Positions 29,330 to 37,874 of a stretch of DNA of 64,000 bases are shown here, piece after piece. The stretch's first letter is position 1; every line of letters starts with the position of its first letter. A program made the translations under genes and the position numbers. The notes under the pieces were generated by a model that made no database searches, was not told the origin of the DNA, and worked only from the letters and a program-made list of their open reading frames with translations. The DNA is taken from positions 62,001-126,000 of the forward strand of contig NZ_QPLK01000011.1 in assembly GCF_003340565.1 (NCBI RefSeq), written 5' to 3'. This DNA is from Rhodovulum sp. 12E13 (GTDB taxonomy: Bacteria > Pseudomonadota > Alphaproteobacteria > Rhodobacterales > Rhodobacteraceae).

Positions 29330-30175
29330 ATGGACCGGAAGCCTCGGGATTCCCTCGTCGCGCGGGTGCGCGGCGCTCTCTCGGAGCTTCACCCGAGCGA
29401 GCGGCGCCTTGCCGACGTGGTGCTCAGCTTCCCCGGCGACATCGCCAGCTACACGGCGACCGAACTGGCCCGGCTCGCCAACGTCTCCAACGCCACCGTC
29501 TCGCGCTTCGTGCGCAAGATCGGCTACGGCTCGTTCGAGGAGGCGCGCCAGGCCGTGCGGGCCGAGCAGCAGGCCGGCGCGCCGCTGTTCCGCGTCGGCT
29601 CGGGCGGCGCGCCGCTCGAGGGCGCCGTCGCCGCCCATCTCGAGCAGTCGCGCCTCAATCTCGACCGGACGGCGGCGGCGCTCGACCCGGCCGAGATCGA
29701 CGCGCTGGCCGAGGCGGCCCTCGCCGCGCCGCGCGTCCGCGTCGGCGGCTTCCGCGCGGGCCAGCCGATGGCCCGCTACCTCGGCTGGCAGCTGCAGCAG
29801 GTGATTCCCGACGTGACTGTCTTTCCCCGCGACGGCGAGACGCTCGCAGAGGGCCTGACCGCGCTGGGGCCGGGCGATTGCGTGATCGTGGTCGCCCTGC
29901 GCCGGGCGCCTGCCCTTCTGCCGCAGGCGGTGGCGGCGGTGCATGACAGCGGCGCCGCCCTCGCCCTGATCGGCGATCTGCCGGGGCTCGACTCGCTGCC
30001 GGCACGCTGGCGCTTCGGCTGCGCGACGAGCGCGCCGGGGCCGCTTCTGAACCACGTCGCGGTGATGGCCGTGTGCAACCTGATCGCGGCGCGCGCCATC
30101 GAGCTGTCGGGCGCCGAGGGGCGGCGGCGGATGAGCGCGATCGAGGAGGGGCATGCCCGGCTGGGCGAGCTCTGA
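29330..30175 (+). CDS. MurR/RpiR-family transcriptional regulator
   Basis: 281 aa. N-terminal HTH_6 domain: SLVARVRGALSELHPSERRLADVVLSFP, then TATELARLANVSNATVSRFVRKIGYGSFEEARQAV. C-terminal SIS domain (RVRVGGFRAGQPMARYLGWQL, DCVIVVALRRAPALL) binds a phosphosugar or other metabolite in this family. ATG at 29330 is preferred over ATG at 29309, which would place a TGAAA/TTTCA operator inside the coding region; the earlier start remains possible. It precedes the TRAP transporter genes and probably controls them. Confidence 0.88.
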   Translation: MDRKPRDSLVARVRGALSELHPSERRLADVVLSFPGDIASYTATELARLANVSNATVSRFVRKIGYGSFEEARQAVRAEQQAGAPLFRVGSGGAPLEGAVAAHLEQSRLNLDRTAAALDPAEIDALAEAALAAPRVRVGGFRAGQPMARYLGWQLQQVIPDVTVFPRDGETLAEGLTALGPGDCVIVVALRRAPALLPQAVAAVHDSGAALALIGDLPGLDSLPARWRFGCATSAPGPLLNHVAVMAVCNLIAARAIELSGAEGRRRMSAIEEGHARLGEL

Positions 30176-30274
30176 GCGTTCGCGAGGTGCCTTGCGCGCA
30201 GGCAGCCGGCCATGCACATGCCGCACCATCGGGCAGGTTGGCGGGGCGCACGGCGCCGAGGCGCGAAAAATGCT

Positions 30275-30297
30275 TTTCACGAAAGCGTTCTGTGAAA
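30275..30297. promoter_or_regulatory. Candidate RpiR operator before the TRAP operon
   Basis: TTTCAC (30275-30280) and GTGAAA (30292-30297) form an inverted repeat with an 11-nt spacer, 63 bp before the dctP-type start. It shares the TTTCA/TGAAA half-sites found before the RpiR gene. Confidence 0.5.
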
Positions 30298-30359
30298 CAG
30301 GATTTGCGCATGGATTGCCCGATTCCGGGCGGCCGCTCAGATCGAAAGGGACGCACGCC

Positions 30360-31340
30360 ATGACCCAACTGAGAAAGACTCTTTTCACCACCGCCGCGGC
30401 GATCGCCCTGCCGCTCGCCGCGCAGGCCCAGGTGGTGCTGCAGATCAACTCGTCGCTTCCCGAGGGCTCGTTCGCCCACGTCTTCCTGCAGGAATACGAG
30501 CAGCGCCTCGAAGCGGCCGCGCCGGGCGAGATCGACGTGCAGATCTTCATGTCGAACACGCTCGGCTCGGAGGAGGACGTGCTGCAGGGCCTCGGCCTCG
30601 GCACGCACCATGCCTCGCTCTCGGCCTCGGCCATCGCGCAGATCAACACCCGCGCCGCCATCTTCGATCTGCCCTATCTCTTCGAGGACCGCGCCGCGGT
30701 GCAGACCTTCGCCGCCAGCCCCGCGGGCGACATGCTGCGCGAGGGCTTCGACGGCAGCGGCATGGTGCTCGCCGCGATGTGGGACAACGGCTTCCGCCAG
30801 ATCACCAACGCGGTGCGCCCGATCACCGTGCCGGCCGACCTCGAGGGGCTCAAGATCCGCACGCCCACGAACCGCCAGCGGGTCGAGATGTTCAACACGC
30901 TCGGCGCCAACGCCACGCCCCTGTCGTTCGGCGAGGTCTATTCGGCGCTCGACCAGGGCGTGATCGACGGGCAGGAAAACCCCGCCAACGTGGTCGACAC
31001 CGCCAAGCTGTTCGAGGTGCAGGGCTACATGTCGCTGTCGAATCACGTCTATCTGCCCACCTTCCTCGTGTTCGGCGAGCCCTTCCTTAACTCGCTCGAC
31101 GAGGGTCTGCGCGAGACCGTGCTGAGCGTCGCGGCCGACGTCGCGCCCTGGACCTTCGACTGGGGAGAGCAGACGGATGTCGAGACCATCGCCGCGCTGT
31201 CGGACAGGATCGAGGTCAACGAGATCGACTTCGCCGCCTTCCAGCAGGCCGCTGCGCCCCTCTACGAAAGCCCGACTTTCGTCGACGTGATCGGCGAAGA
31301 CATGATCGCGGCCACGCGCACCGCGCTCGGCCTCGAGTGA
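30360..31340 (+). CDS. TRAP transporter periplasmic binding protein (DctP family)
   Basis: 326 aa. Signal peptide TLFTTAAAIALPLAAQAQ. The DctP signature with the carboxylate-binding Arg is in LEGLKIRTPTNRQRVEMFNTLGANATPLSFGEVYSALDQGVIDGQENP. It captures an organic anion for the DctQM membrane pair. ATG at 30360 after GAAAGGGA; upstream frame lacks a ribosome site. A racemase-fold gene at the end of the operon suggests an amino-acid, hydantoin or hydroxy-acid type substrate; that is inference. Confidence 0.93.
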   Translation: MTQLRKTLFTTAAAIALPLAAQAQVVLQINSSLPEGSFAHVFLQEYEQRLEAAAPGEIDVQIFMSNTLGSEEDVLQGLGLGTHHASLSASAIAQINTRAAIFDLPYLFEDRAAVQTFAASPAGDMLREGFDGSGMVLAAMWDNGFRQITNAVRPITVPADLEGLKIRTPTNRQRVEMFNTLGANATPLSFGEVYSALDQGVIDGQENPANVVDTAKLFEVQGYMSLSNHVYLPTFLVFGEPFLNSLDEGLRETVLSVAADVAPWTFDWGEQTDVETIAALSDRIEVNEIDFAAFQQAAAPLYESPTFVDVIGEDMIAATRTALGLE

Positions 31341-31882
31341 GCGCACCCGGGAGCCCCGCGATGGACCGTCTTGCGGATGTCTTCGAGCGGCTCGACCGCT
31401 GGGCCGGCGCGGCGCTCGACGCCGCGGTGGTGGCCCTTGCCGGGCTCCTGCTGATCCTGCTGAACTGGGCGGTCTTCGCCCGGTTCATCCTCAATGACAG
31501 CGTGTCGTGGGGCGAGGAACTGCCCGCCCACATCCTCGCCACGCTGACCTTCATCGGCGCGGCCTACCTGACACGGACGAACGAGCATCTAGGCTTCGAC
31601 GCGGTGCTGCGGCTGTTGCCGCAGCGTGCGATGCGGGTGGTCACCGCGCTCAACCTCGCGCTGATGGCCGGGTTCGGGCTGCTGCTGGCCTGGTATGGCG
31701 GGATCGCCGCGGCGAGCTTCGCCGGGCGGCAGCTGATCTCGATCGACCTGCCGATGCTGCTCTTCCGCGCGGCGATGCCGGTGGGCGGCGTGCTGATCGC
31801 GGCCTTCTGCACGGTGCGCCTGGTGGGCGTGCTCACGGGCCGGATCGACCCGGCCGATCTTTTGCCCGAGGCGGACGCGTGA
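31337..31882 (+). CDS. TRAP transporter small membrane subunit (DctQ family)
   Basis: 181 aa with four hydrophobic segments; NDSVSWGEELPAHILATLTFIGAAYLTRTNEHLGFD is the DctQ signature. It bridges binding protein and large permease. GTG at 31337 overlaps the dctP-type stop by 4 nt (GTGA), and its own stop overlaps the next ATG by 1 nt, so all three TRAP genes are translationally coupled. Confidence 0.92.
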   Translation: MSAPGSPAMDRLADVFERLDRWAGAALDAAVVALAGLLLILLNWAVFARFILNDSVSWGEELPAHILATLTFIGAAYLTRTNEHLGFDAVLRLLPQRAMRVVTALNLALMAGFGLLLAWYGGIAAASFAGRQLISIDLPMLLFRAAMPVGGVLIAAFCTVRLVGVLTGRIDPADLLPEADA

Positions 31883-33168
31883 TGCCGATCGATCCCGGCT
31901 GGATCATCCTGATCCTCCTCGTCACCCTCCTGATCGCGGGCCTGCCCATCGCCTTCGTCCTCGGCGTCACGGCGGCCACGATGATCCTGCTCGACCCGGG
32001 CGTCGTGCCGCAGATCATCGGGCTGATCCCCTTCGGCGGGGCCAACAACTACCTGCTCGTCGCGGCGCTGCTGTTCATGATCGCGGGCGAGGTGATGAAC
32101 CAGGGCCGGATCGCGGAAAAGCTGATCGCCTTCGCCTCGTCGCTCGTCGGTCACATCCGCGGTGGGCTTGCGCATGTCAACATACTGACATCGCTGTTCT
32201 TTTCCGAGATTTCAGGCACGGCCACGTCTGATGCGGCCGCCATCGGCTCGGTGATGATCCCGCAGATGCGCAAGCGCGGCTACCCGGCCGCCTTCGCCGC
32301 CGCCGTCACCTCGACCTCGGCGACGATGGCGATCATCGTGCCGCCGTCGCTCAACCTGATCCTCTACGCCTACGTCGCCAACGCCTCGATCGCCGAGCTG
32401 TTCGCCGCCGGCATCGTGCCGGGCATCATGGTCTGTGCGCTGCTTATGGGGACGGCCTATCTCATCTCCGTCCGCCGCGGCTATCCGACCGAGGGCGCCT
32501 TTTCGCTGCGCCGCGTGGCCGAGACGGGCAAGGACGCCGCGATCCCGCTCACGCTGCCGATCCTCGTGCTGGTGGGCATCCTCGGTGGCATCTTCACCGC
32601 GACCGAGGCCGGCGCCATCGCCGCCTTCTGGTCGATCGTGCTGGCCGTCCTGCTCTACCGCACGGTGCGCCTCGGCACGCTGATCGACACGCTGCGCGTG
32701 GCGGGCAAGCGCTCGGCGATGCTGATGTTCATCGTGGCGACCTCGACCCTGCTCGGCTGGTATCTCACCAATCAGCGCATCCCGCAGGAGATCGCGCAGG
32801 GCATCCTCGGCATCTCCGACAATTACTGGGTCGTCCTGTTCGCGATCAACGCCTTCTTCCTTCTCGCGGGCACGATCATCCACGGCACGCCGGCGATCCT
32901 GATGCTGGTGCCGATCTTCCTGCCGCTGGCCGACCAGCTGGGCATCGACCGGGTGCATTTCGGCCTGATCCTGACGATCAACCTCGGCATCGGCCAGCAG
33001 ACGCCCCCCGTCGCCTCGGTGGTGCTGATCACCTGCGCCATCGCGAGGATCTCGATCGCGAAGATCATCCCCTCGATGCTGTGGTTCATCGGCGCGATGC
33101 TGGTGGCGCTGCTGCTCGTCAACGTCTTTCCCGCCATCGCGCTGTGGCTGCCCTCGGTGATCCTCTGA
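31882..33168 (+). CDS. TRAP transporter large permease (DctM family)
   Basis: 428 aa, about twelve membrane segments. DctM features: FGGANNYLLVAALLFMIAGEVMN, FFSEISGTATSDAAAIGSVMIPQM and IIVPPSLNLILYAY in the first half, TPPVASVVLITCAIA near the end. It performs Na+-coupled transport of the ligand delivered by the binding protein. ATG at 31882 shares one base with the dctQ-type stop; an in-frame GTG one codon earlier is possible. Confidence 0.95.
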   Translation: MPIDPGWIILILLVTLLIAGLPIAFVLGVTAATMILLDPGVVPQIIGLIPFGGANNYLLVAALLFMIAGEVMNQGRIAEKLIAFASSLVGHIRGGLAHVNILTSLFFSEISGTATSDAAAIGSVMIPQMRKRGYPAAFAAAVTSTSATMAIIVPPSLNLILYAYVANASIAELFAAGIVPGIMVCALLMGTAYLISVRRGYPTEGAFSLRRVAETGKDAAIPLTLPILVLVGILGGIFTATEAGAIAAFWSIVLAVLLYRTVRLGTLIDTLRVAGKRSAMLMFIVATSTLLGWYLTNQRIPQEIAQGILGISDNYWVVLFAINAFFLLAGTIIHGTPAILMLVPIFLPLADQLGIDRVHFGLILTINLGIGQQTPPVASVVLITCAIARISIAKIIPSMLWFIGAMLVALLLVNVFPAIALWLPSVIL

Positions 33169-33869
33169 TGCGCCTGCTGATCGTCAACCCCAATACCAGC
33201 CAAGGCGTCACCGACCGGATCGCCGCCGCGGCCGAGGCCGTGGCACTGCCCGGCGACCGCTTCACCACCCGCTCGGCCGCCTTCGGCCCGGCCCTGATCG
33301 TGACCCCCGCGGACGCGGCGGAGGCGGTCGAGGGGGTGCTCGCGACGATCCGCGCCCATGACGGGCCGGTCGACGGCATCGTGCTCGCCTCGTTCGGCGA
33401 TACCGGCGCCGAGGCAGTGCGCGCGTCGAGGCCCGGCCTGCCCGTGGTGGGGCTGGCCGGCGCGGCCTTCGCCGCGGCGCGGGCGCTGGGCGGGCCGACG
33501 GGCATCGTCACCTTCGGCGCGCAACTCGCGCCCGGCCTGCGCGAGATGGCCGAGGCACACGGCCTCGGCCCGCGCCTCGTCGGCGTGGCGTCGCTGCCCG
33601 ATGGCGATGCAGGCGACCCCTCGACGGTGCAGGAGCGCTGCGCGGCCGACCTCGCCCGCCTCTCCCGCGAGATGGCCGGGCAGGGGGCATGTGCCATCGT
33701 TCTGGGCGGCGGCCCGCTGGCCGGCCTCGCCCGCGCCATCGGCCCCGTCGTGCCCGTGCCGGTGATCGACGGAGTGCAGGCGGCGGTGGGCCTTTTGCGC
33801 AGCGCCGTGACCGAGCGCCGCGCCGAGACGGGGCGCCCGCGGCCGGAAGCGGCGACGCGCGCGGGCTGA
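33168..33869 (+). CDS. Asp/Glu/hydantoin racemase-fold protein lacking both catalytic cysteines
   Basis: 233 aa. The opening LLIVNPNTSQGVTDRIAAAAEAV and later PVVGLAGAAFAAARALGGPTGIVTFG place it in the hydantoin/allantoin racemase family. The two catalytic cysteines are replaced: the first site reads ASFGDTG instead of ACFGDPG, the second LGGGPLAG instead of LGCAGM. The remaining Cys (ERCAADL, GACAIV) are elsewhere. Racemase activity by the two-base Cys mechanism is therefore unlikely; a binding, lyase-like or alternative role is possible. ATG overlaps the dctM-type stop by 1 nt. Confidence 0.82.
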   Translation: MRLLIVNPNTSQGVTDRIAAAAEAVALPGDRFTTRSAAFGPALIVTPADAAEAVEGVLATIRAHDGPVDGIVLASFGDTGAEAVRASRPGLPVVGLAGAAFAAARALGGPTGIVTFGAQLAPGLREMAEAHGLGPRLVGVASLPDGDAGDPSTVQERCAADLARLSREMAGQGACAIVLGGGPLAGLARAIGPVVPVPVIDGVQAAVGLLRSAVTERRAETGRPRPEAATRAG

Positions 33870-33963
33870 CGGCGCACAGCGCCGCGTTGCCCTCGCTGCC
33901 GGATGCTGCTTGACTCAGGAGGTGGCCCGACCGCCCCGGGCCGCCCCAGCGACGGGGACTGCC

Positions 33964-34800
33964 ATGGCAAAGCGCACCCCCAGGCGGCCGATCCGCCTGG
34001 CCGACCTCGACATGTCCGCCCGGCTGGGCAAGAAGGCCTACGCCCGCGAGCTCGCCGAGCTTCAGCTTGCGCTGAAGGCGATCCAGCAGACCTATCTCTT
34101 CCGCGGCCACAAGGCGGTGGTCGTGTTCGAGGGGTGGGACGCGGCGGGCAAGGGCGGCACGATCCGGCGCATGTCGGCAGCTCTCGATCCGCGCAGTTTC
34201 AAGGTCTGGCCCATCGGGGCGCCGCGCGACTACTACCTCGACCGGCATTACCTGTTGCGCTTCATGGAGCGGTTGCCGCCCGCCGGCGCGATCTCGGCCT
34301 TCGACCGGTCGTGGTATGGCCGCGTGCTGGTCGAGCGCGTGGAAGGGCTGACGCCGAAGGCGCGGTGGCGCAGCGCCTATGGCGAGATCAACGACTTCGA
34401 GCGGATGCTGCGCGAAGACGGCACGCGGCTGGTCAAGCTGTTCTTCCACATCACGCCCGAAGAGCAGCTCGCCCGCTTCGAGGAGCGGCTGCGCAACCCG
34501 ATGAAGCGGTGGAAGCTGACCTACGAGGATTTCCGCAACCGCGAGAAATGGGACGACTATACCCGCGCCATCGACGACATGCTGGCGCGCACCTCGACAG
34601 ACGACGCGCCGTGGCACCTGATCGCCGCCAACGACAAGCGGCACGCCCGCATCGCCGCGCTGCGCCATATCGTCGAGGTGCTGAGCCGCGGGGTGGAACT
34701 GGGGCCTGTCCCGCTCGACCATGCCGTGATCGACGCCGCCGATCGCGTGCTCGACCTCGAGTCAAACCTGATCGCCAGCCTGCGCGGCCGCACCGACTAG
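33964..34800 (+). CDS. ppk2: Polyphosphate kinase 2 family protein
   Basis: 278 aa single-domain PPK2. Walker A VVFEGWDAAGKGGTIRRM, lid/Walker B region SAFDRSWYGRVLVERVEG and LVKLFFHITPEEQLARFEERL. PPK2 enzymes move phosphate between polyphosphate and nucleoside phosphates; subclass (NDP or NMP preference) cannot be told by eye. ATG at 33964 (MAKRTPRRPIRLADLD) fits the family start. It stands alone between the racemase-like gene and the leucine leader. Confidence 0.93.
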   Translation: MAKRTPRRPIRLADLDMSARLGKKAYARELAELQLALKAIQQTYLFRGHKAVVVFEGWDAAGKGGTIRRMSAALDPRSFKVWPIGAPRDYYLDRHYLLRFMERLPPAGAISAFDRSWYGRVLVERVEGLTPKARWRSAYGEINDFERMLREDGTRLVKLFFHITPEEQLARFEERLRNPMKRWKLTYEDFRNREKWDDYTRAIDDMLARTSTDDAPWHLIAANDKRHARIAALRHIVEVLSRGVELGPVPLDHAVIDAADRVLDLESNLIASLRGRTD

Positions 34801-34899
34801 CACCCGCCGCGAGGGGCGGTGTCGCGGAATGCCGGCCTCCGCGCTCGGCCGCGAAATCGCCCCTTTTCGCCCGGCGCGCGCCCGGCTATTGTGCGCCGC

Positions 34900-34980
34900 A
34901 TGATCGGCCGCGACCATATCGCCCGCGCCCCGGCCGCCAGCACCGTGCTGGCAGGTCTCCTTCTCCTTAGCCGCCTCTGA
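34900..34980 (+). CDS. leuL: Leucine leader peptide for leuA
   Basis: 26-codon open frame reading MIGRDHIARAPAASTVLAGL followed by LLLSRL and a stop. Six of the last eleven codons are leucine (CTG, CTC, CTT, CTC, CTT, CTC). The stop codon lies within the left arm of a 10-bp hairpin, and leuA starts 91 nt later. This is the arrangement of a ribosome-mediated attenuator: leucine shortage stalls the ribosome on the Leu run and changes RNA folding. Its ribosome site is weak. Confidence 0.75.
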   Translation: MIGRDHIARAPAASTVLAGLLLLSRL

Positions 34981-35044
34981 GCGTGCCCCCGGGCGCGAGC
35001 GCTCAGAGGTAGCCACGCGCCCCGGAAACAGGCTCTCCGGAGCC
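34974..35044 (+). promoter_or_regulatory. leuA attenuator hairpins
   Basis: CCTCTGAGCG (34974-34983) pairs with CGCTCAGAGG (35000-35009), and its left arm overlaps the leader stop. A second hairpin GGCTC-TCCG-GAGCC is at 35031-35044. The loop of the first (CCGGGCGCG) can alternatively pair with CGCGCCCCGG just downstream, giving mutually exclusive folds. No T-run is seen, so the outcome may be Rho-dependent termination or control of leuA translation. Confidence 0.6.
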
Positions 35045-35071
35045 ACGGCACGCCAGAGAAGGACCACCGCC

Positions 35072-36652
35072 ATGACCGACCAGACCGCAACGCCCGCCAA
35101 GGACCGGGTGCTGATCTTCGACACCACCCTGCGCGACGGCGAGCAGTCGCCCGGCGCCACCATGACCCATGCCGAGAAGCTGGAGATCGCGCAGCTCCTC
35201 GACGAGATGGGCGTCGACATCATCGAGGCGGGCTTCCCCATCGCCTCGGAGGGCGATTTCGAGGCGGTCAAGGCGATCGCCGAGCAGGCGAAGGACGCCA
35301 CGATCTGCGGCCTGGCCCGCGCCAACCTGACCGATATCGACCGCTGCTGGGAGGCGGTGAAGCATGCGCGCTCGCCCCGCATCCACACCTTCATCGGCAC
35401 CTCGCCCCTGCATCGCGCCATCCCCAACCTCACGCAGGACGAGATGGCCGAGCGCATCCACCAGACGGTCACCCATGCCCGCAACCTGTGCGACAACGTC
35501 CAGTGGTCGCCGATGGACGCCACGCGCACCGAGTGGGACTACCTCAGGCGCGTGGTCGAGATCGCCATCGGGGCGGGGGCCACCACGATCAACATCCCCG
35601 ACACGGTTGGCTACACCGCGCCGGTCGAATCGGCCGACCTGATCCGCCGGCTGATCGACGAGGTGGAGGGGGCCGAAGACGTGATCTTCGCCACCCATTG
35701 CCACAACGACCTCGGCATGGCGACGGCCAACGCGCTGGCCGCCGTGGCGGGCGGAGCGCGCCAGATCGAGTGCACGATCAACGGCCTTGGCGAGCGGGCG
35801 GGCAACACCGCGCTCGAAGAGGTGGTGATGGCCCTCAGGACGCGTGGCGACATCATGCCGTTCGAGACGGGCGTCGACACCACCAAGATCATGAACATCT
35901 CGCGCCGGGTCGCCGCCGTCTCGGGCTTCTCGGTGCAGTACAACAAGGCGATCGTGGGCAAGAACGCCTTCGCCCACGAAAGCGGCATCCACCAGGACGG
36001 GATGCTGAAGAACGCCCAGACCTTCGAGATCATGCGGCCCGAGGATATCGGCCTGTCGGAATCGAACCTGGTGATGGGCAAGCATTCGGGCCGCGCGGCG
36101 CTGCGCGCGAAGCTGAAGGAACTCGGCTACGAGCTGGGCGACAACGAGCTCAAGGACGCCTTCGTGCGCTTCAAGGCGCTCGCCGACCGCAAGAAGGAGG
36201 TCTACGACGAGGACCTGATCGCGCTCATGACCGACGCGCAGATCGAGGCCGAGGGCGAGCACCTGCGGCTGAAGTTCCTGCGCGTCATCTGCGGGACCGA
36301 GGCGCCGCAATCGGCCGACCTGACCCTGACCGTCGAGGGGACGGACCACCAGGTGACCGCCACAGGCGACGGCCCGGTCGACGCGGTGTTCAACGCGATC
36401 AAGCGGGTCTTCCCCCACGGGGCGCGGCTGCAGCTCTACCAGGTGCATGCCGTCACGGGCGGCACCGACGCGCAGGCGACGGTCTCTGTGCGGATGGAGG
36501 AGGCCGGCCGCATCGTGACCGGCCAGGCCGCCGATACCGACACCGTCGTGGCCTCGGCCAAGGCCTACATCGCCGCGCTCAACCGCCTGATCGTGCGCCG
36601 CGGCAAGACCGGCACGGACGCGCGGGAGATTTCCTACAAGGACGTCTCCTGA
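35072..36652 (+). CDS. leuA: 2-isopropylmalate synthase
   Basis: 526 aa. First committed step of leucine synthesis: 2-oxoisovalerate plus acetyl-CoA to 2-isopropylmalate. Motifs: LIFDTTLRDGEQSPGA with metal Asp and Arg, THCHNDLGMATANALAA with the metal histidines, NGLGERAGNTALEEV. The C-terminal third is the LeuA allosteric domain for leucine feedback (NRLIVRRGKTG near the end). ATG at 35072 with AGAGAAGGA. Preceded by a leucine leader peptide and hairpins. Confidence 0.97.
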   Translation: MTDQTATPAKDRVLIFDTTLRDGEQSPGATMTHAEKLEIAQLLDEMGVDIIEAGFPIASEGDFEAVKAIAEQAKDATICGLARANLTDIDRCWEAVKHARSPRIHTFIGTSPLHRAIPNLTQDEMAERIHQTVTHARNLCDNVQWSPMDATRTEWDYLRRVVEIAIGAGATTINIPDTVGYTAPVESADLIRRLIDEVEGAEDVIFATHCHNDLGMATANALAAVAGGARQIECTINGLGERAGNTALEEVVMALRTRGDIMPFETGVDTTKIMNISRRVAAVSGFSVQYNKAIVGKNAFAHESGIHQDGMLKNAQTFEIMRPEDIGLSESNLVMGKHSGRAALRAKLKELGYELGDNELKDAFVRFKALADRKKEVYDEDLIALMTDAQIEAEGEHLRLKFLRVICGTEAPQSADLTLTVEGTDHQVTATGDGPVDAVFNAIKRVFPHGARLQLYQVHAVTGGTDAQATVSVRMEEAGRIVTGQAADTDTVVASAKAYIAALNRLIVRRGKTGTDAREISYKDVS

Positions 36653-36682
36653 CAGCGCAGACGCGGGATGGCGGGGGCAGGA

Positions 36683-36702
36683 GCGGGGGGCCAGCCCCCC
36701 GC
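36683..36702 (+). terminator. leuA terminator hairpin with trailing TATTT motif
   Basis: GCGGGGGGC-CA-GCCCCCCGC is a perfect 9-bp stem 31 nt after leuA. It is followed at 36712-36732 by GATATTTCGCGCAAGAAGAAGG, a relative of the dispersed TATTT/AAGAAG motif. Candidate terminator of the leu transcript. Confidence 0.55.
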
Positions 36703-36821
36703 ACCCCCCGGGATATTTCGCGCAAGAAGAAGGAACGGGCGCGGCGCGCGCAGGCGAGGGATGCCCGGGCGGGCGGGCCGTCGTCCGCCAGGACGCGGTC
36801 CGCGCGGGCGGGCAGGCGCGG

Positions 36822-37751
36822 TCAGAGAATCAGTTCGGCGCGGAAGCGGGCGCGGGCGACCTCCCGCAGGATGTCGGCGAGCTTTCGATAGGCCGCGTCA
36901 TCGGGAGCGGAGCGGCGCCAGACGAGGCCGAGGGTGCGGGTGACGCGGGCGCCCTTGAAGGGGATCGCCACCACGCCTTCGTCGCGGGGGGCCAGCTCTG
37001 AGGCGACGTAGAGGCGGGGCAGGAAGGCCGCGCCCATCCCCATGCCGACCATCGCGCGCAGCGCGTCGAGCGATGTGCCTTCGTAGTCGCGCACCATCTC
37101 GGCCCCGTGGTCGCGGCAGAGGCCGGCGATCTGGTCGTGCAGCGCGTAGGCGGGCGACAGGCCGAGAATGGAGAGACCCGCGATCTGGGCGGGCTCGATC
37201 TGCTCCTCGTTGGCCAGGGGGTGGTCCTTGGGCACGGCGAGGGTGAGCGGCTCGCGGAACAGGCGATGCGCGACGAGGTCGGCGCCGGGCTCGGGCAGCT
37301 GTGTCAGGATCAGGTCGTGCTCTCCCGCCAGCAGCGCGTCGCGCAGCGGGCGTGGCGCGCTCTCGCGGACGTAAAGGCGCAGGTCGGGGAAATCCGCGTG
37401 CAGGCGGGCCACCACGCGGGGCAGCAGGTAGGGGCCGATCGTGGGGGTCGTGCCGAGGCGCAGCGTGCCCACGAGCCCGACCCCCATCGTCGCGGCGAGA
37501 TCCACGATCCCCTGCACTTCGTCGCGCACGCGGCGCGCGCGGGCGAGCACCTCGCGCCCCGCGGGCGTGAGGGTGACGGGGCCGCGCCCGCGCTCGACGA
37601 GGCGCAGGCCGAGCACGTCCTCGAGGTTGCCGATCTGGAGCGAGAGCGAGGGCTGCGAGATGCCGAGCCGTGCGGCGGCCCGCCCGAAATGGGCCTGCTC
37701 GGCCACGGCGATCAGATAGCGGAGCTGGCGGAGCGTGGGCAGGGCGGACAT
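36822..37751 (-). CDS. OxyR-like LysR regulator without the peroxidatic cysteine
   Basis: 309 aa. N-terminal winged helix LPTLRQLRYLIAVAEQAHFGRAAARLGISQPSLSLQI and the overall sequence are OxyR-like. In OxyR the redox pair lies in GHCLRDQAL..C; the matching segment here is AYALHDQIAGLC, so the first (peroxide-reacting) Cys is Ala while the second is kept. Disulfide-based peroxide sensing is therefore unlikely. No katG or ahpC is adjacent. ATG at 37751; an inverted repeat 57-88 bp upstream probably serves autoregulation. Confidence 0.85.
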   Translation of the reverse strand: MSALPTLRQLRYLIAVAEQAHFGRAAARLGISQPSLSLQIGNLEDVLGLRLVERGRGPVTLTPAGREVLARARRVRDEVQGIVDLAATMGVGLVGTLRLGTTPTIGPYLLPRVVARLHADFPDLRLYVRESAPRPLRDALLAGEHDLILTQLPEPGADLVAHRLFREPLTLAVPKDHPLANEEQIEPAQIAGLSILGLSPAYALHDQIAGLCRDHGAEMVRDYEGTSLDALRAMVGMGMGAAFLPRLYVASELAPRDEGVVAIPFKGARVTRTLGLVWRRSAPDDAAYRKLADILREVARARFRAELIL

Positions 37752-37807
37752 GCGGCTTCCTTGGCCCGACGGGGCCGGCTGCGCGGGGATAGGCGGGCGC
37801 ATAGGAA

Positions 37808-37839
37808 AAGCCAATCGAAAATTCGAATTCCATTGGCTT
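37808..37839. promoter_or_regulatory. LysR-type operator before the OxyR-like gene
   Basis: AAGCCAAT (37808-37815) and ATTGGCTT (37832-37839) form a perfect 8-bp inverted repeat with a 16-nt AT-rich spacer containing TTCGAA. Size and place suit a LysR tetramer site controlling the divergent or autoregulated promoter. Confidence 0.6.
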
Positions 37840-37874
37840 CCCTTCCGCCCGGCTTGCCCGATATGACGGCGTGT

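Noticed and set aside
34801-34899. A defined sigma-70 promoter for the leucine leader
   Set aside because: Only weak -10-like CTATTG is seen near 34887 with no good -35; not reported as a feature.
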